A stretch of DNA of 64,000 nucleotides from Gracilibacillus lacisalsi DSM 19029. Its GTDB lineage: Bacteria > Bacillota > Bacilli > Bacillales > Amphibacillaceae. Below, piece after piece: positions 42,622 to 50,634 of this stretch; the first letter of the stretch is position 1; every line of letters starts with the position of its first letter. The stretch is from positions 62,001 through 126,000 of the forward strand of contig NZ_KB898670.1 in the NCBI RefSeq assembly GCF_000377765.1, given 5' to 3'. Both the position numbers and the translations under genes were made by a program. The notes below the pieces were generated by a model. That model saw nothing but the letters and a program-made list of their open reading frames with translations, had not been told where the DNA came from and made no database searches.

Positions 42622-43089
42622 ATGAAGCTAGAATTTATGAAGCACGCTTTACAGATAGCATATGACAATGTAGAAAAAAGAAATGGTGGCCCATTTGGTG
42701 CTGTGGTTGTAAAAGAAGATAAAATTGTAGGAAAAGGGACAAATGTAGTCACAACGACAAATGATCCATCCGCCCATGCTGAAATCAGCGCAATACGGGA
42801 TGCGTGTATGCACCTTAATGATTATCAATTAACAGGTTGTGAAATTTATACAAGCTGTGAACCTTGTCCGATGTGTTTAGGAGCGATCTATTGGGCACGT
42901 CCTAAAGCTGTTTATTATTTTAATACAAGAGAAGAAGCAGCAAAGATTGGATTCGATGATCAATATATTTATGACCAAATCGCTATGAATATCGAAGATA
43001 GAAAATTATTAATGAAGAAACTAGATTTAAATAGTGATAAATTACCTTTCCAATTATGGGAGCAAACTACGGATAAAGTAGAATACTAA
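42622..43089 (+). CDS. guaD: Guanine deaminase
   Basis: A 155-residue cytidine-deaminase-fold enzyme, very like Bacillus subtilis GuaD. Zinc ligands are His52 (AHAEIS, with Glu54 as proton shuttle), Cys82 and Cys85 (TSCEPCPMCLGAIYWARPKAVYY). FGAVVVKEDKIVGKG and the C-terminal GFDDQYIY segment are also typical. It converts guanine to xanthine. GGGAGG precedes the ATG. A xanthine permease-like gene lies at the right edge of the window. Confidence 0.92.
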   Translation: MKLEFMKHALQIAYDNVEKRNGGPFGAVVVKEDKIVGKGTNVVTTTNDPSAHAEISAIRDACMHLNDYQLTGCEIYTSCEPCPMCLGAIYWARPKAVYYFNTREEAAKIGFDDQYIYDQIAMNIEDRKLLMKKLDLNSDKLPFQLWEQTTDKVEY

Positions 43090-43168
43090 GAAAAGCGCAA
43101 AGAGCCCGTTTAAAACGTAGCGATCGGAGCTAGACAGATACCCAAACTTTATACTTTCTTTCTAAAAA
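43088..43168. repeat. Intergenic repeat element, copy 2
   Basis: AAGAAAAGCGC, then GAGCCCGTTT, CGGAGCTAGACA and ATACTTTCTTTC. It shares ends and the GAGCTAGACA segment with the element at 37808 but lacks its central hairpin. Confidence 0.55.
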
Positions 43169-43205
43169 AAAGATGAGTTGGATCAAACAACTCATCTTTT
43201 TTGTC
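43168..43205 (-). terminator. Terminator between guaD and the exporter gene
   Basis: AAAGATGAGTT pairs with AACTCATCTTT around GGATCAA, with A/T runs on both sides, so it can serve both convergent genes. Confidence 0.85.
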
Positions 43206-44397
43206 TAGTAAATGCAAAAAATATAATCGCCCCGATAAGAGAATTCGTAAATAGTACTGCTCCCATTGGAACTGCCGTTGTTTCATCTAATCCTACAATA
43301 GGGGCAACTATTGCGCCCATTACTAAAGGCAACATACCAAGTAATGCACTTGCGGTCCCTGCACGTTCTTTTTGATTCTCCATTGCAAGTGAAAAACTAC
43401 TAGTTAAGATAATCCCAACTGAGTTTAAATGGATAAATAACGAGATAACAAGCATATACAATGGCCAATGAAACACCGTCGCTATTAGCAATATTGTGTT
43501 TGCTGTTAGTGACATGATAACGCCGGTTCTCAATAAACTTTCTTCTGAAAAATGGCTGCTTAATCGACCGACAAGAAAACTACCAAAAATAATCGCTAAT
43601 CCATTTATACCGAATAGGATACTAAATACTTGTGGTGATACATGATACAGATCCTGATAAACGAATGGTGTCCCTGCAACATATGCAAATGTTCCACCTT
43701 GAACAAAACAAACTACAATCGCATAGCCGATAAAGGATCGGTCTTTTAATAAATACCCCATTGTTTTTAATGAACTGGCAATCGAAGTTGGTCGACGATT
43801 TTCTTCTGGTAAAGTTTCCGGCAATTTAAAGGCACTAATCGTCACCATGACAATACCTAATAGAAATAAAAAGATAAAAATAGTATGCCATGTTGCAAAG
43901 GGTAGTAATAATACAGCCCCACCTGAGATCGGAGCAATCATTGGTGCTGTAGCATTAATTACCATTAACAAAGCAAAAAATTTGGTTAATGCTTTTCCAT
44001 CAAATACATCTCTCACAACTGCTCGTGATAACACAACACCTGCTGAAGCAGTGAACCCTTGTAAAAACCTAGCTAAAATTAAAACAATAATATTTGGTGC
44101 CACAGCACAAAGTAATGAAAAGATTGCAAATAGCGAAATAAAAAATAGTATAGGTTTTCTTCTTCCTATTGCATCACTGATCGGTCCAATTACTAATTGG
44201 CCAAAAGCTAAACCTAATAAACAAGCAGTTAAGCTTAATTGAACAAGCGATGCTCGTGCTCCCAAATCATCTGCTATTTGTGGGAAACTTGGTAAGTACA
44301 TATCAATATTGAACGGCCCTAACATTGCTAACATCGCTAGCAAGAATGCTAAGCCGATTCGCTGTTTTCCTGTTGGATTATGTAATTTCTGTTCGAT
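43192..44397 (-). CDS. Bcr/CflA-type MFS drug exporter, apparent ATC start
   Basis: A 12-helix drug:proton antiporter of about 401 residues. It has LGPFNIDMYLPSFPQIADDL, the motif A loop GPISDAIGRRKP and RFLQGFTASAGVVLSRAVVRD, as in Bcr/CflA. The only canonical start (TTG 44343) removes half of helix 1. The frame stays open to ATC 44395-44397, with GGGAGGGG 5 bases upstream and a stop four codons further. That adds the expected N-terminus IEQKLHNPTGKQRIGLAFL. Either ATC is used or the base is wrong. The substrate is unknown. Confidence 0.85.
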   Translation of the reverse strand: MEQKLHNPTGKQRIGLAFLLAMLAMLGPFNIDMYLPSFPQIADDLGARASLVQLSLTACLLGLAFGQLVIGPISDAIGRRKPILFFISLFAIFSLLCAVAPNIIVLILARFLQGFTASAGVVLSRAVVRDVFDGKALTKFFALLMVINATAPMIAPISGGAVLLLPFATWHTIFIFLFLLGIVMVTISAFKLPETLPEENRRPTSIASSLKTMGYLLKDRSFIGYAIVVCFVQGGTFAYVAGTPFVYQDLYHVSPQVFSILFGINGLAIIFGSFLVGRLSSHFSEESLLRTGVIMSLTANTILLIATVFHWPLYMLVISLFIHLNSVGIILTSSFSLAMENQKERAGTASALLGMLPLVMGAIVAPIVGLDETTAVPMGAVLFTNSLIGAIIFFAFTRQKR

Positions 44398-44617
44398 GTT
44401 AACCCCTCCCTTCTAATTATTATATAAGAATTAGCTGAGGAGTTATAGTAATTGGCTTTTAGACAATGGAAGTCTACCATCAGTGGTGGGTTTTGATCTC
44501 TTATAGAGCTTATGGTTAAGCTTTTGTAACATTTGTCATTCATTTTTAATACAAGTTACCGTTTCAACGATTGGTAAACGGGTTATAGATAAGTAGCTTG
44601 TATGAGGAGGGTGCAAC

Positions 44618-44899
44618 ATGAAGAAGTTTTTATCTAAAAATATAAAGTTGAATGAAAGATTATCCATTAACCAGCTCTTAGCATTACATACCTATCAGAA
44701 AAATTATAAAGGTCATATTTATCTTCTTTTCCATCATGATATGATCACACTTGAAAGTTTACCAAGTCTCATTTCATTTTCGTTAACTATGAACCCAAGA
44801 TGTGAAATTAAATTAATTGTCGAAGGAGAAAATCCACAACAAACATTAAATGATCTTACAAAATGTATTCATTTAAAGGAATATCAGATTGCTCGATAA
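44618..44899 (+). CDS. Small HPr-like protein lacking the phosphorylation histidine
   Basis: A 93-residue protein. The second half, LESLPSLISFSLTMNPRCEIKLIVEGENPQQTLNDLTKCI, follows the HPr pattern of a helix, strand and final helix. The N-terminal GIHARPA active site is absent. It is not a PTS phosphocarrier. Bacilli carry such HPr-fold proteins of unknown role. A GAGGAGG site precedes the ATG, and a terminator follows. Confidence 0.65.
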   Translation: MKKFLSKNIKLNERLSINQLLALHTYQKNYKGHIYLLFHHDMITLESLPSLISFSLTMNPRCEIKLIVEGENPQQTLNDLTKCIHLKEYQIAR

Positions 44900-44908
44900 A
44901 TGATACTT

Positions 44909-44941
44909 GAAAAATCCATGGTCGTCCCCATGGATTTTTAA
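44909..44941. terminator. Bidirectional terminator
   Basis: AAAAATCCATGG pairs with CCATGGATTTTT around TCGTCC, between convergent genes. Confidence 0.9.
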
Positions 44942-45865
44942 CTACATAAAATCAAAAAAGTAACGGATCACATGAAAGAAGACCGGTGCCGTATATGTTA
45001 AACTATCAATTCGATTAAGATAACGATCCTTTAACCGCTCCAATGCTTCTTTGTTTCCTATTAAAAGATCCCGCTTTAACACAGATATCGTCAAACTTCC
45101 AAAGTACCCCGAAACACTGATTAAAATGCCTGAAGCAATACCAAAAGTTAGATCTAACGGAGTTAATAATGGATACACACAATAAGATATGACGGTTGTT
45201 GCAATAAGTGCTCCAATAAACCCTTCCCATGTAATATAAAGATTTGCCGTCGGTGCAACTTTTCGTTTGCCGAGATATAGTGATATTAGATACTGAGTGA
45301 CATCATTGACTTGTGTCAAAATAATGAGATACAAGACAAGGTTTGCACCGAATTCTGGTGTCGCAACTGGAAAATAGGCTAAATGACTTAAACCAAATAC
45401 CATCAAAATTAACCCCCACTGGGTAAAACTTACCGATCGTAGAAAGCCAACTGTACCTTTACCAATAATACGCGGAAGTGGTAAAAACAAAAAAACATAG
45501 ACAGGAATAAATACAATAAACATGCCATACCAACCAATATAGATCCAGTAAAATTGTAATGGAATCATTAAATAAGACCATAAGAAAATTCGCCTATCTG
45601 ATTTTCTTGTTTTCATCATGGAGAAATATTCTCTTAATGCAAAAAAACATAAAATCATGATGGCGATCAAAGAAACGGTAGTATTGAATAAGGTAGCAAA
45701 CCAGAAAATGGTGAACATGCCCCACCATGTCTTGACGCGGAGCTGAATCGTAGTAAAATCCTTATCTGGTTGTAATTTGGTAATAATCTTAAAAACTATG
45801 GATACAACTAACAAAATAAAAAAGATAATAGATAAAGTCCAAATCGTTTCCCTCATGATTTTCAC
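44942..45865 (-). CDS. CdsA-like phosphatidate cytidylyltransferase
   Basis: A 307-residue protein with about eight helices. The conserved C-terminal signature region reads ILKRDLLIGNK-like (SVLKRDLLIGNK), then LKDRYLNRIDSLTYTAPVFFH, which keeps the DR...D core of CDP-diglyceride synthetases with a divergent middle. It likely makes CDP-diacylglycerol or a related CDP-lipid. The essential cdsA of bacilli lies beside uppS and rseP, so this is probably a second paralogue. It is monocistronic. The start may be Met1 or Met4. Confidence 0.8.
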   Translation of the reverse strand: MKIMRETIWTLSIIFFILLVVSIVFKIITKLQPDKDFTTIQLRVKTWWGMFTIFWFATLFNTTVSLIAIMILCFFALREYFSMMKTRKSDRRIFLWSYLMIPLQFYWIYIGWYGMFIVFIPVYVFLFLPLPRIIGKGTVGFLRSVSFTQWGLILMVFGLSHLAYFPVATPEFGANLVLYLIILTQVNDVTQYLISLYLGKRKVAPTANLYITWEGFIGALIATTVISYCVYPLLTPLDLTFGIASGILISVSGYFGSLTISVLKRDLLIGNKEALERLKDRYLNRIDSLTYTAPVFFHVIRYFFDFM

Positions 45866-45947
45866 CCAATCTTTTTAAAAACTGCATTCATTTTACAGTA
45901 AATACGTTATAATGAAAAGAGTAGAATGATGATAGTTGGTGATGTAC

Positions 45948-46508
45948 ATGAGTGAAGAAAATTATGTTTATATTATGTTATCCGATACAGGTACTTTATT
46001 TACAAATGTTATCAAAACATATACCAAAGCGCCCTATAACCATGCTTCTCTTGCTTTTGATCCAGAACTGAAAGAGATGTACAGTTTTGGCAGAAAAAAT
46101 CCGAAGAACCCTTTGAATGGTGGGTTTGTAAAAGAAGATATTTGGACCGGCACGTTCAATAAATATCGTAATACCACTTGTGTTATTTATCGCCTCCAAG
46201 TAACTGAACGTGAAATCGATAAGATGAAACGAATATTGGAAGTGTTTATTAAAAAGAATGATAAGTTTCTCTACAATATCCTAGGTGTGATTGGAGTCTC
46301 ATTAAAAGAGCCAGTTGAATTCAGCAACTCCTATTTTTGTTCACAATTTGTTGCAGATATTCTATATCGTTCAGGCATTAAAATATCGGATAAACTTCCC
46401 GCCATGGTAACTCCAGATGATTTCAGAAAGAATGATCGCATGGAATTGATATACGAAGGGAAATTATTTGACTATGCACCGATTAAGCAAAACGAATCTA
46501 AGTCTTAA
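45948..46508 (+). CDS. YiiX-like permuted NlpC/P60 cysteine hydrolase
   Basis: A protein of about 186 residues. It starts MSEENYVYIMLSDTGT, with catalytic His in KAPYNHASLAFD and Cys in SNSYFCSQFVADIL, the circularly permuted papain-like order of the YiiX/YebB group. There is no signal peptide. The substrate could be a peptide, amide or lipid ester. The frame runs upstream to TTG 45936. ATG 45948 fits the GGTGA site better. Confidence 0.75.
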   Translation: MSEENYVYIMLSDTGTLFTNVIKTYTKAPYNHASLAFDPELKEMYSFGRKNPKNPLNGGFVKEDIWTGTFNKYRNTTCVIYRLQVTEREIDKMKRILEVFIKKNDKFLYNILGVIGVSLKEPVEFSNSYFCSQFVADILYRSGIKISDKLPAMVTPDDFRKNDRMELIYEGKLFDYAPIKQNESKS

Positions 46509-46590
46509 TACCTATCTTTTGATCAATATTCTATTCTTGTGTCATAATACAGTAGTGTTCTACTAGAAAAGTGAGAAGGGATGGATAGGT

Positions 46591-47493
46591 ATGGAGTCAT
46601 ATCAAAAAGTTACCGTTGCTGGTGGAGGAGTTTTAGGAAGCCAGATTGCTTACCAAACTGCCTTCAAGGGCTTTGATGTGGTGGTTTATGATATTAATGA
46701 GGATGCGTTAAACCAAGCAAAAGAGCGTATTACCAAACTAAAAGATCGTTATAAAACAGACTTGGATGCAACACAAACTCAAGTAGAGGCTGCCTTTGAA
46801 CGCATGGACTTTCAATCAGATTTAAAACAGGCAGTAGTAGAAGCAGATCTTGTCATCGAAGCAATTCCGGAAGTAGTGAATATTAAAAATGCATTTTACC
46901 AAGAACTTGGACAAGTTGCTCCAGAGAACACGATTTTTGCTACTAATACTTCTACATTATTACCAAGTCAATTTGCAGAAGTAACAGGAAGACCTGAAAA
47001 ATTCCTGGCACTCCATTTTGCCAACGAAATCTGGCTAAATAATACAGCTGAAGTGATGAAACATGAACAAACCGATGAGCAAGTGTTTGAGGATGTTCTT
47101 GCATTTGCTAAACAAATTGGCATGATTGCTCTACCGCTACATAAAGAACAACCCGGGTATATCCTTAATTCCTTATTAGTTCCTTTACTTGATGCCGCTC
47201 AAGGTTTATTTATTAAAGGAGTAGCAGATCCAGAGACAATTGATAAAACCTGGATGGCTGCGACTGGATCACCAAAGGGACCTTTTGCAATCCTTGATAT
47301 TGTAGGAATTACTACCGCCTACAACATTGTGAAACAAAAAGCAGATAAAACTGGTGATCAAGGTGCTGCAAAATTAGCAGAGCTTTTAAAGACAGAATAT
47401 ATCGATAAAAACAAATTAGGAACAGCTACCGGCGAAGGATTTTATAAGTATCCTAATCCAAGCTATCAAGCTCCTGACTTTCTTCAAGCATAA
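46591..47493 (+). CDS. 3-hydroxyacyl-CoA dehydrogenase-like protein
   Basis: A 300-residue enzyme. The NAD motif is AGGGVLGSQIA (11-21), followed by VEADLVIEAIPEVVNIK, TNTSTLLPSQFAEVTGRPEKFLALHFANEIW and a C-terminal helical domain with GPFAILDIVGITTAYNI. It oxidises 3-hydroxyacyl-CoA or a similar hydroxy acid. The usual HFxNPP is HFANEI here, so the substrate may not be a CoA ester. AGAAGGGATGG precedes the ATG. Confidence 0.85.
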   Translation: MESYQKVTVAGGGVLGSQIAYQTAFKGFDVVVYDINEDALNQAKERITKLKDRYKTDLDATQTQVEAAFERMDFQSDLKQAVVEADLVIEAIPEVVNIKNAFYQELGQVAPENTIFATNTSTLLPSQFAEVTGRPEKFLALHFANEIWLNNTAEVMKHEQTDEQVFEDVLAFAKQIGMIALPLHKEQPGYILNSLLVPLLDAAQGLFIKGVADPETIDKTWMAATGSPKGPFAILDIVGITTAYNIVKQKADKTGDQGAAKLAELLKTEYIDKNKLGTATGEGFYKYPNPSYQAPDFLQA

Positions 47494-47497
47494 AGAG

Positions 47498-47532
47498 GGG
47501 GACAGTGGTTCGTACCACTGTCTCTTTTGTTT
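47498..47532. terminator. Intrinsic terminator
   Basis: GACAGTGGT pairs with ACCACTGTC around TCGT, followed by TCTTTTGTTTT, between convergent genes. Confidence 0.9.
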
Positions 47533-48527
47533 TATCGTATCGCTTCTGCTATCAGTTGATAGGATTTCTTTTTTGCTTCAAAATCGTGAATATTCGTGAT
47601 CAGCATAAATTCATCAGTTTGATAGACTTTTTGCAAGCGAGTTAGCTCTTGTTTTATCTTAGCAGGTGTTCCGATAAGACAACGCTCTCTGTTTTTCTTC
47701 ATTATATCCAGTTCTTCTTGCGTAAATGATTTCTTTCGGACTTCTTCTATCGATGGTACTTTCGTATCTGCTCCTTTTCCTACACTAAGCAACCATTTGT
47801 CTTGTGTTAATGCTAATTCTTCTGCCTCTTCTTCCGTTTCCGCACAAATGACAAAAATACAAACCATTGTTTTAGGCTGATCCATTGAAACAGAAGGTTG
47901 AAATTTCTGATGATACGTCTGCATTACTTTTTCACCATGAGCAGGATTGATAAAATGACCAAAAACAAATCCTACTCCTAGCTCTGCTGCGTTTGTAGCT
48001 CCACGCTCCGATAATCCTAATACCCATATCGGTGGCACCTTCTCCACTCGAGGTCCAGCTTTCACCAAACGAAAGTCATGCTGTCTTGGTAGTGAATTAT
48101 GCAAAAAACCTTGTAAATCGGTAAGTTGACGCGGAAATTCGCTTAAGCTTTTGTTTTGATTATCCGTAAGTGCTGACCGGGTAAGTTGTGAACCACCAGG
48201 CGAACGGCCGACACCTAAATCAATCCGCTCAGGGAAAAATCCTGCTAATGTCTTGAAATCTTCAGCAATTTTATAAGGACTATACTGTGGTAATAAAACT
48301 CCACCTGATCCAACGCGGATGGTATTGGTTACAGAAGCAATCCTTGTCATGATAATTTCTGGAGAAGCACTTGCCAATCCATTGGTATTATGATGCTCTG
48401 CTACCCAATAACGATGATAACCTAATTGCTCTGTCCACTGCGCAAGTTCTAACGTATTTGCCAATGTTCGTTCAGGTGTATCTCCTCTGGAAATAGGTGC
48501 TTGATCTAATACACTTAATTTCATCAT
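47532..48527 (-). CDS. Luciferase-like (LLM) flavin monooxygenase
   Basis: A 331-residue flavin-dependent monooxygenase of the YwcH/MsnO8 group: SVLDQAPISRG, RYWVAEHHNTNGLASASPEI, IRVGSGGVLLPQYSPYKIAEDFKTL and RIDLGVGRSPGGS. It uses FMNH2 from a reductase encoded elsewhere. The substrate is unknown. A cluster of inverted repeats lies upstream. Confidence 0.9.
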   Translation of the reverse strand: MMKLSVLDQAPISRGDTPERTLANTLELAQWTEQLGYHRYWVAEHHNTNGLASASPEIIMTRIASVTNTIRVGSGGVLLPQYSPYKIAEDFKTLAGFFPERIDLGVGRSPGGSQLTRSALTDNQNKSLSEFPRQLTDLQGFLHNSLPRQHDFRLVKAGPRVEKVPPIWVLGLSERGATNAAELGVGFVFGHFINPAHGEKVMQTYHQKFQPSVSMDQPKTMVCIFVICAETEEEAEELALTQDKWLLSVGKGADTKVPSIEEVRKKSFTQEELDIMKKNRERCLIGTPAKIKQELTRLQKVYQTDEFMLITNIHDFEAKKKSYQLIAEAIR

Positions 48528-48597
48528 TCTTCGCTCCTTTTCTTAAGTGTAATTTTTTTGTGGCAATTTGAAAAATAATAAAGCTTATCTTTGTTTC

Positions 48598-48776
48598 GCG
48601 GACATCTGTTCCGCTATTCGTAACAAAAAAGCCATTTTGGGGATGCTTGCGGACATCTGTTCCGTTATTCAGCTATTTCATTAGAAAAATAGCATGATTT
48701 GCAGTAAATAACGGAACAGATGTCCGAAAACGTCAAAAATCACTACTTTTAGCTAAATTAACGGAATAGATGTCCG
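48598..48776. repeat. Four-copy repeat cluster, core CGGACATCTGTTCCG, in head-to-head pairs
   Basis: GCGGACATCTGTTCCG occurs at 48598 and 48649 (51 bases apart). Its reverse complement form CGGAACAGATGTCCG/CGGAATAGATGTCCG is at 48712 and 48762 (50 apart). Each core starts CGGA and ends TCCG and is followed by TTATT/AATAA. The cluster fills the 334-base gap between the monooxygenase and YhgE-like genes. Confidence 0.9.
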
Positions 48777-48808
48777 GCAACTCGACTCACAGTGTTCTTC
48801 TCACAAAA

Positions 48809-48842
48809 AAAGATAGCATACCCAACTGACAGGTATGCCATC
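48809..48842 (-). terminator. Intrinsic terminator of the MMPL/YhgE operon
   Basis: On the reverse strand GATGGCATACC pairs with GGTATGCTATC around TGTCAGTT and is followed by seven T. Confidence 0.85.
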
Positions 48843-48861
48843 GACATTATCTAATCTACTA

Positions 48862-50634
48862 TCATCTAAATAAATCTAATAAGCGATCCCAGAAGCTCTT
48901 CTCTTCTTCTGTCTCTTCTTCCTCATCAGCTTCTTCATCTTGGGTAATGCTCTCTGTTTTTATTACGAATTGAACGGATTGCACATTTTCATTTTTGTCG
49001 GAAACAAATGATTCTGCATCAAAATCTGACTTATCATAATCATTGATCATCTCATCTATTTCATCCTGCATTTGGTCAGGTAAGTCACTTGTTGAATCAG
49101 CCAATTCTGTTGTTCCATCATGTAACTCACTTGCACCATCTTCTAGTGCAGTAGTTCCGTCTTCTAATTCTACAATTCCGTTATGAAGGTCCTGATAGGC
49201 ATTGGACAATTCATCAACACCATTTGTATATTCCTCAAGACCTGCATGAAATTCTTGATAATTATCGGATAGTGTCGCTAATCCTTCTTGTAATTCTTTT
49301 AAGCCTTCCTGAATATCCATTCCTTCACTTGCTGCTGCAATTTGTTCAGCCATTGTTTCCAAGGAAGATGCCATATCCGTTTGAGAGTTGCTTACTTCAT
49401 CTAGAGTTGGCGCAACTGCTGCAAAAGCTTCGCTGACTCGACCATACGTACCTTTTGCTACTTGAGCTTTCTCATATGTGTCGACTAATTTTTCTACCAC
49501 TTCAGGATTTGCCCCACTTTGGTATATCTCCTGAATCTCTTCCTCTGAAATATCATAGGATGGTATGGCATCCATTGCTTCATCCAACGCTTGATAGGCT
49601 TGCGTGTAATTATCCTCCAATTCCGCTAATCCATTGCTTGCCTCTCTCAAGCCATCAGCAATTTGCACAAGTCCATCCTGTAATGCACTGAAATCTCCAG
49701 TCTCCACATCTTGATCGGTGGAATTTTTCATTGTGACTAGTGCTTGATCGATGGACTTACTACCACTGATCAAATCAGCTGATCCATTACTAATTTGAGT
49801 AATACCATCTTGATAATCACTGGAACCATTTTTCAGACTGGAAACACCATTATTTAATTCTGAAATGCCTTCCGCTAATTCGCCTACTGCCTCATCAATT
49901 TCCGCGGTAGCATCTGATAAGGTTTCGAAATCCTCCGTGACATTATCAGTATCTGGAGAATCAATCGACATAGAGGAAGGAATAGCCGATATCTCGATTC
50001 CTTCCAATTCAAAGTCTGTTACATCTGCTTCTAATAGAAAATTTTCCTCTTTCTCCGGCATTACCGTAAATGTCACTTGCTTGTTCTTTCCAGCATTTGC
50101 GATAGTACCTTCTCCTGCCTCAATATTTTGATACAACTCACCATCTAGCGAAAGCGAAATCTGTAATAAGTAATTTTCAAAGAAGATCGAATTAACATCT
50201 TCGTTCGCAGAAGTTTCTATCTCTATTTGCAAATGGCCTTCCTGACCTAACAATTCTTCTGGATTCACCTCTTCCCCATCAAGCTGATAGTGGATGGCAA
50301 AATCCCAAGGTAACGGTTTGTTTTCTAGGTCACCTTGGTAGTAAAAGGTGTCCTCAGAGGCCGTAAAGGATATTTCATCCCCCTCTTTGGTTATCTCGGA
50401 TAGGTCAGTCAAGTTTTTCACATTTGTATAATCACCGTAATCGACTAATTCTTCCTGTTCTTCCACTTCAAAACTATTCACGACATACATATTCAACTCT
50501 TCACCATTTGGTTGTAATGTGGCATATATTACCTCATCCTTTGGAGCCGTAGCACTTGCTGCAACTACGTTAAAAGGAGAGAGTGCAACTATCCCCACCA
50601 TCATTAACAATAAAAATCGTTTTATTCTCATCAT
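48862..50634 (-). CDS. YhgE/Pip-like secreted coiled-coil protein
   Basis: About 590 residues with a signal peptide (1-27). A beta-rich part runs to about 230, followed by a long run of heptad-like repeats of the LxxGxxxLxxG type (VGELAEGISELNNGVSSLKNGSS and later copies) as in YhgE/Pip-associated proteins. The acidic C-terminus ends EEEKSFWDRLLDLFR. ATG 50634 overlaps the MMPL stop (TGATG). The pair resembles Firmicute MMPL plus YhgE modules for lipid or polymer export. Its own function is unknown. Confidence 0.8.
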   Translation of the reverse strand: MMRIKRFLLLMMVGIVALSPFNVVAASATAPKDEVIYATLQPNGEELNMYVVNSFEVEEQEELVDYGDYTNVKNLTDLSEITKEGDEISFTASEDTFYYQGDLENKPLPWDFAIHYQLDGEEVNPEELLGQEGHLQIEIETSANEDVNSIFFENYLLQISLSLDGELYQNIEAGEGTIANAGKNKQVTFTVMPEKEENFLLEADVTDFELEGIEISAIPSSMSIDSPDTDNVTEDFETLSDATAEIDEAVGELAEGISELNNGVSSLKNGSSDYQDGITQISNGSADLISGSKSIDQALVTMKNSTDQDVETGDFSALQDGLVQIADGLREASNGLAELEDNYTQAYQALDEAMDAIPSYDISEEEIQEIYQSGANPEVVEKLVDTYEKAQVAKGTYGRVSEAFAAVAPTLDEVSNSQTDMASSLETMAEQIAAASEGMDIQEGLKELQEGLATLSDNYQEFHAGLEEYTNGVDELSNAYQDLHNGIVELEDGTTALEDGASELHDGTTELADSTSDLPDQMQDEIDEMINDYDKSDFDAESFVSDKNENVQSVQFVIKTESITQDEEADEEEETEEEKSFWDRLLDLFR

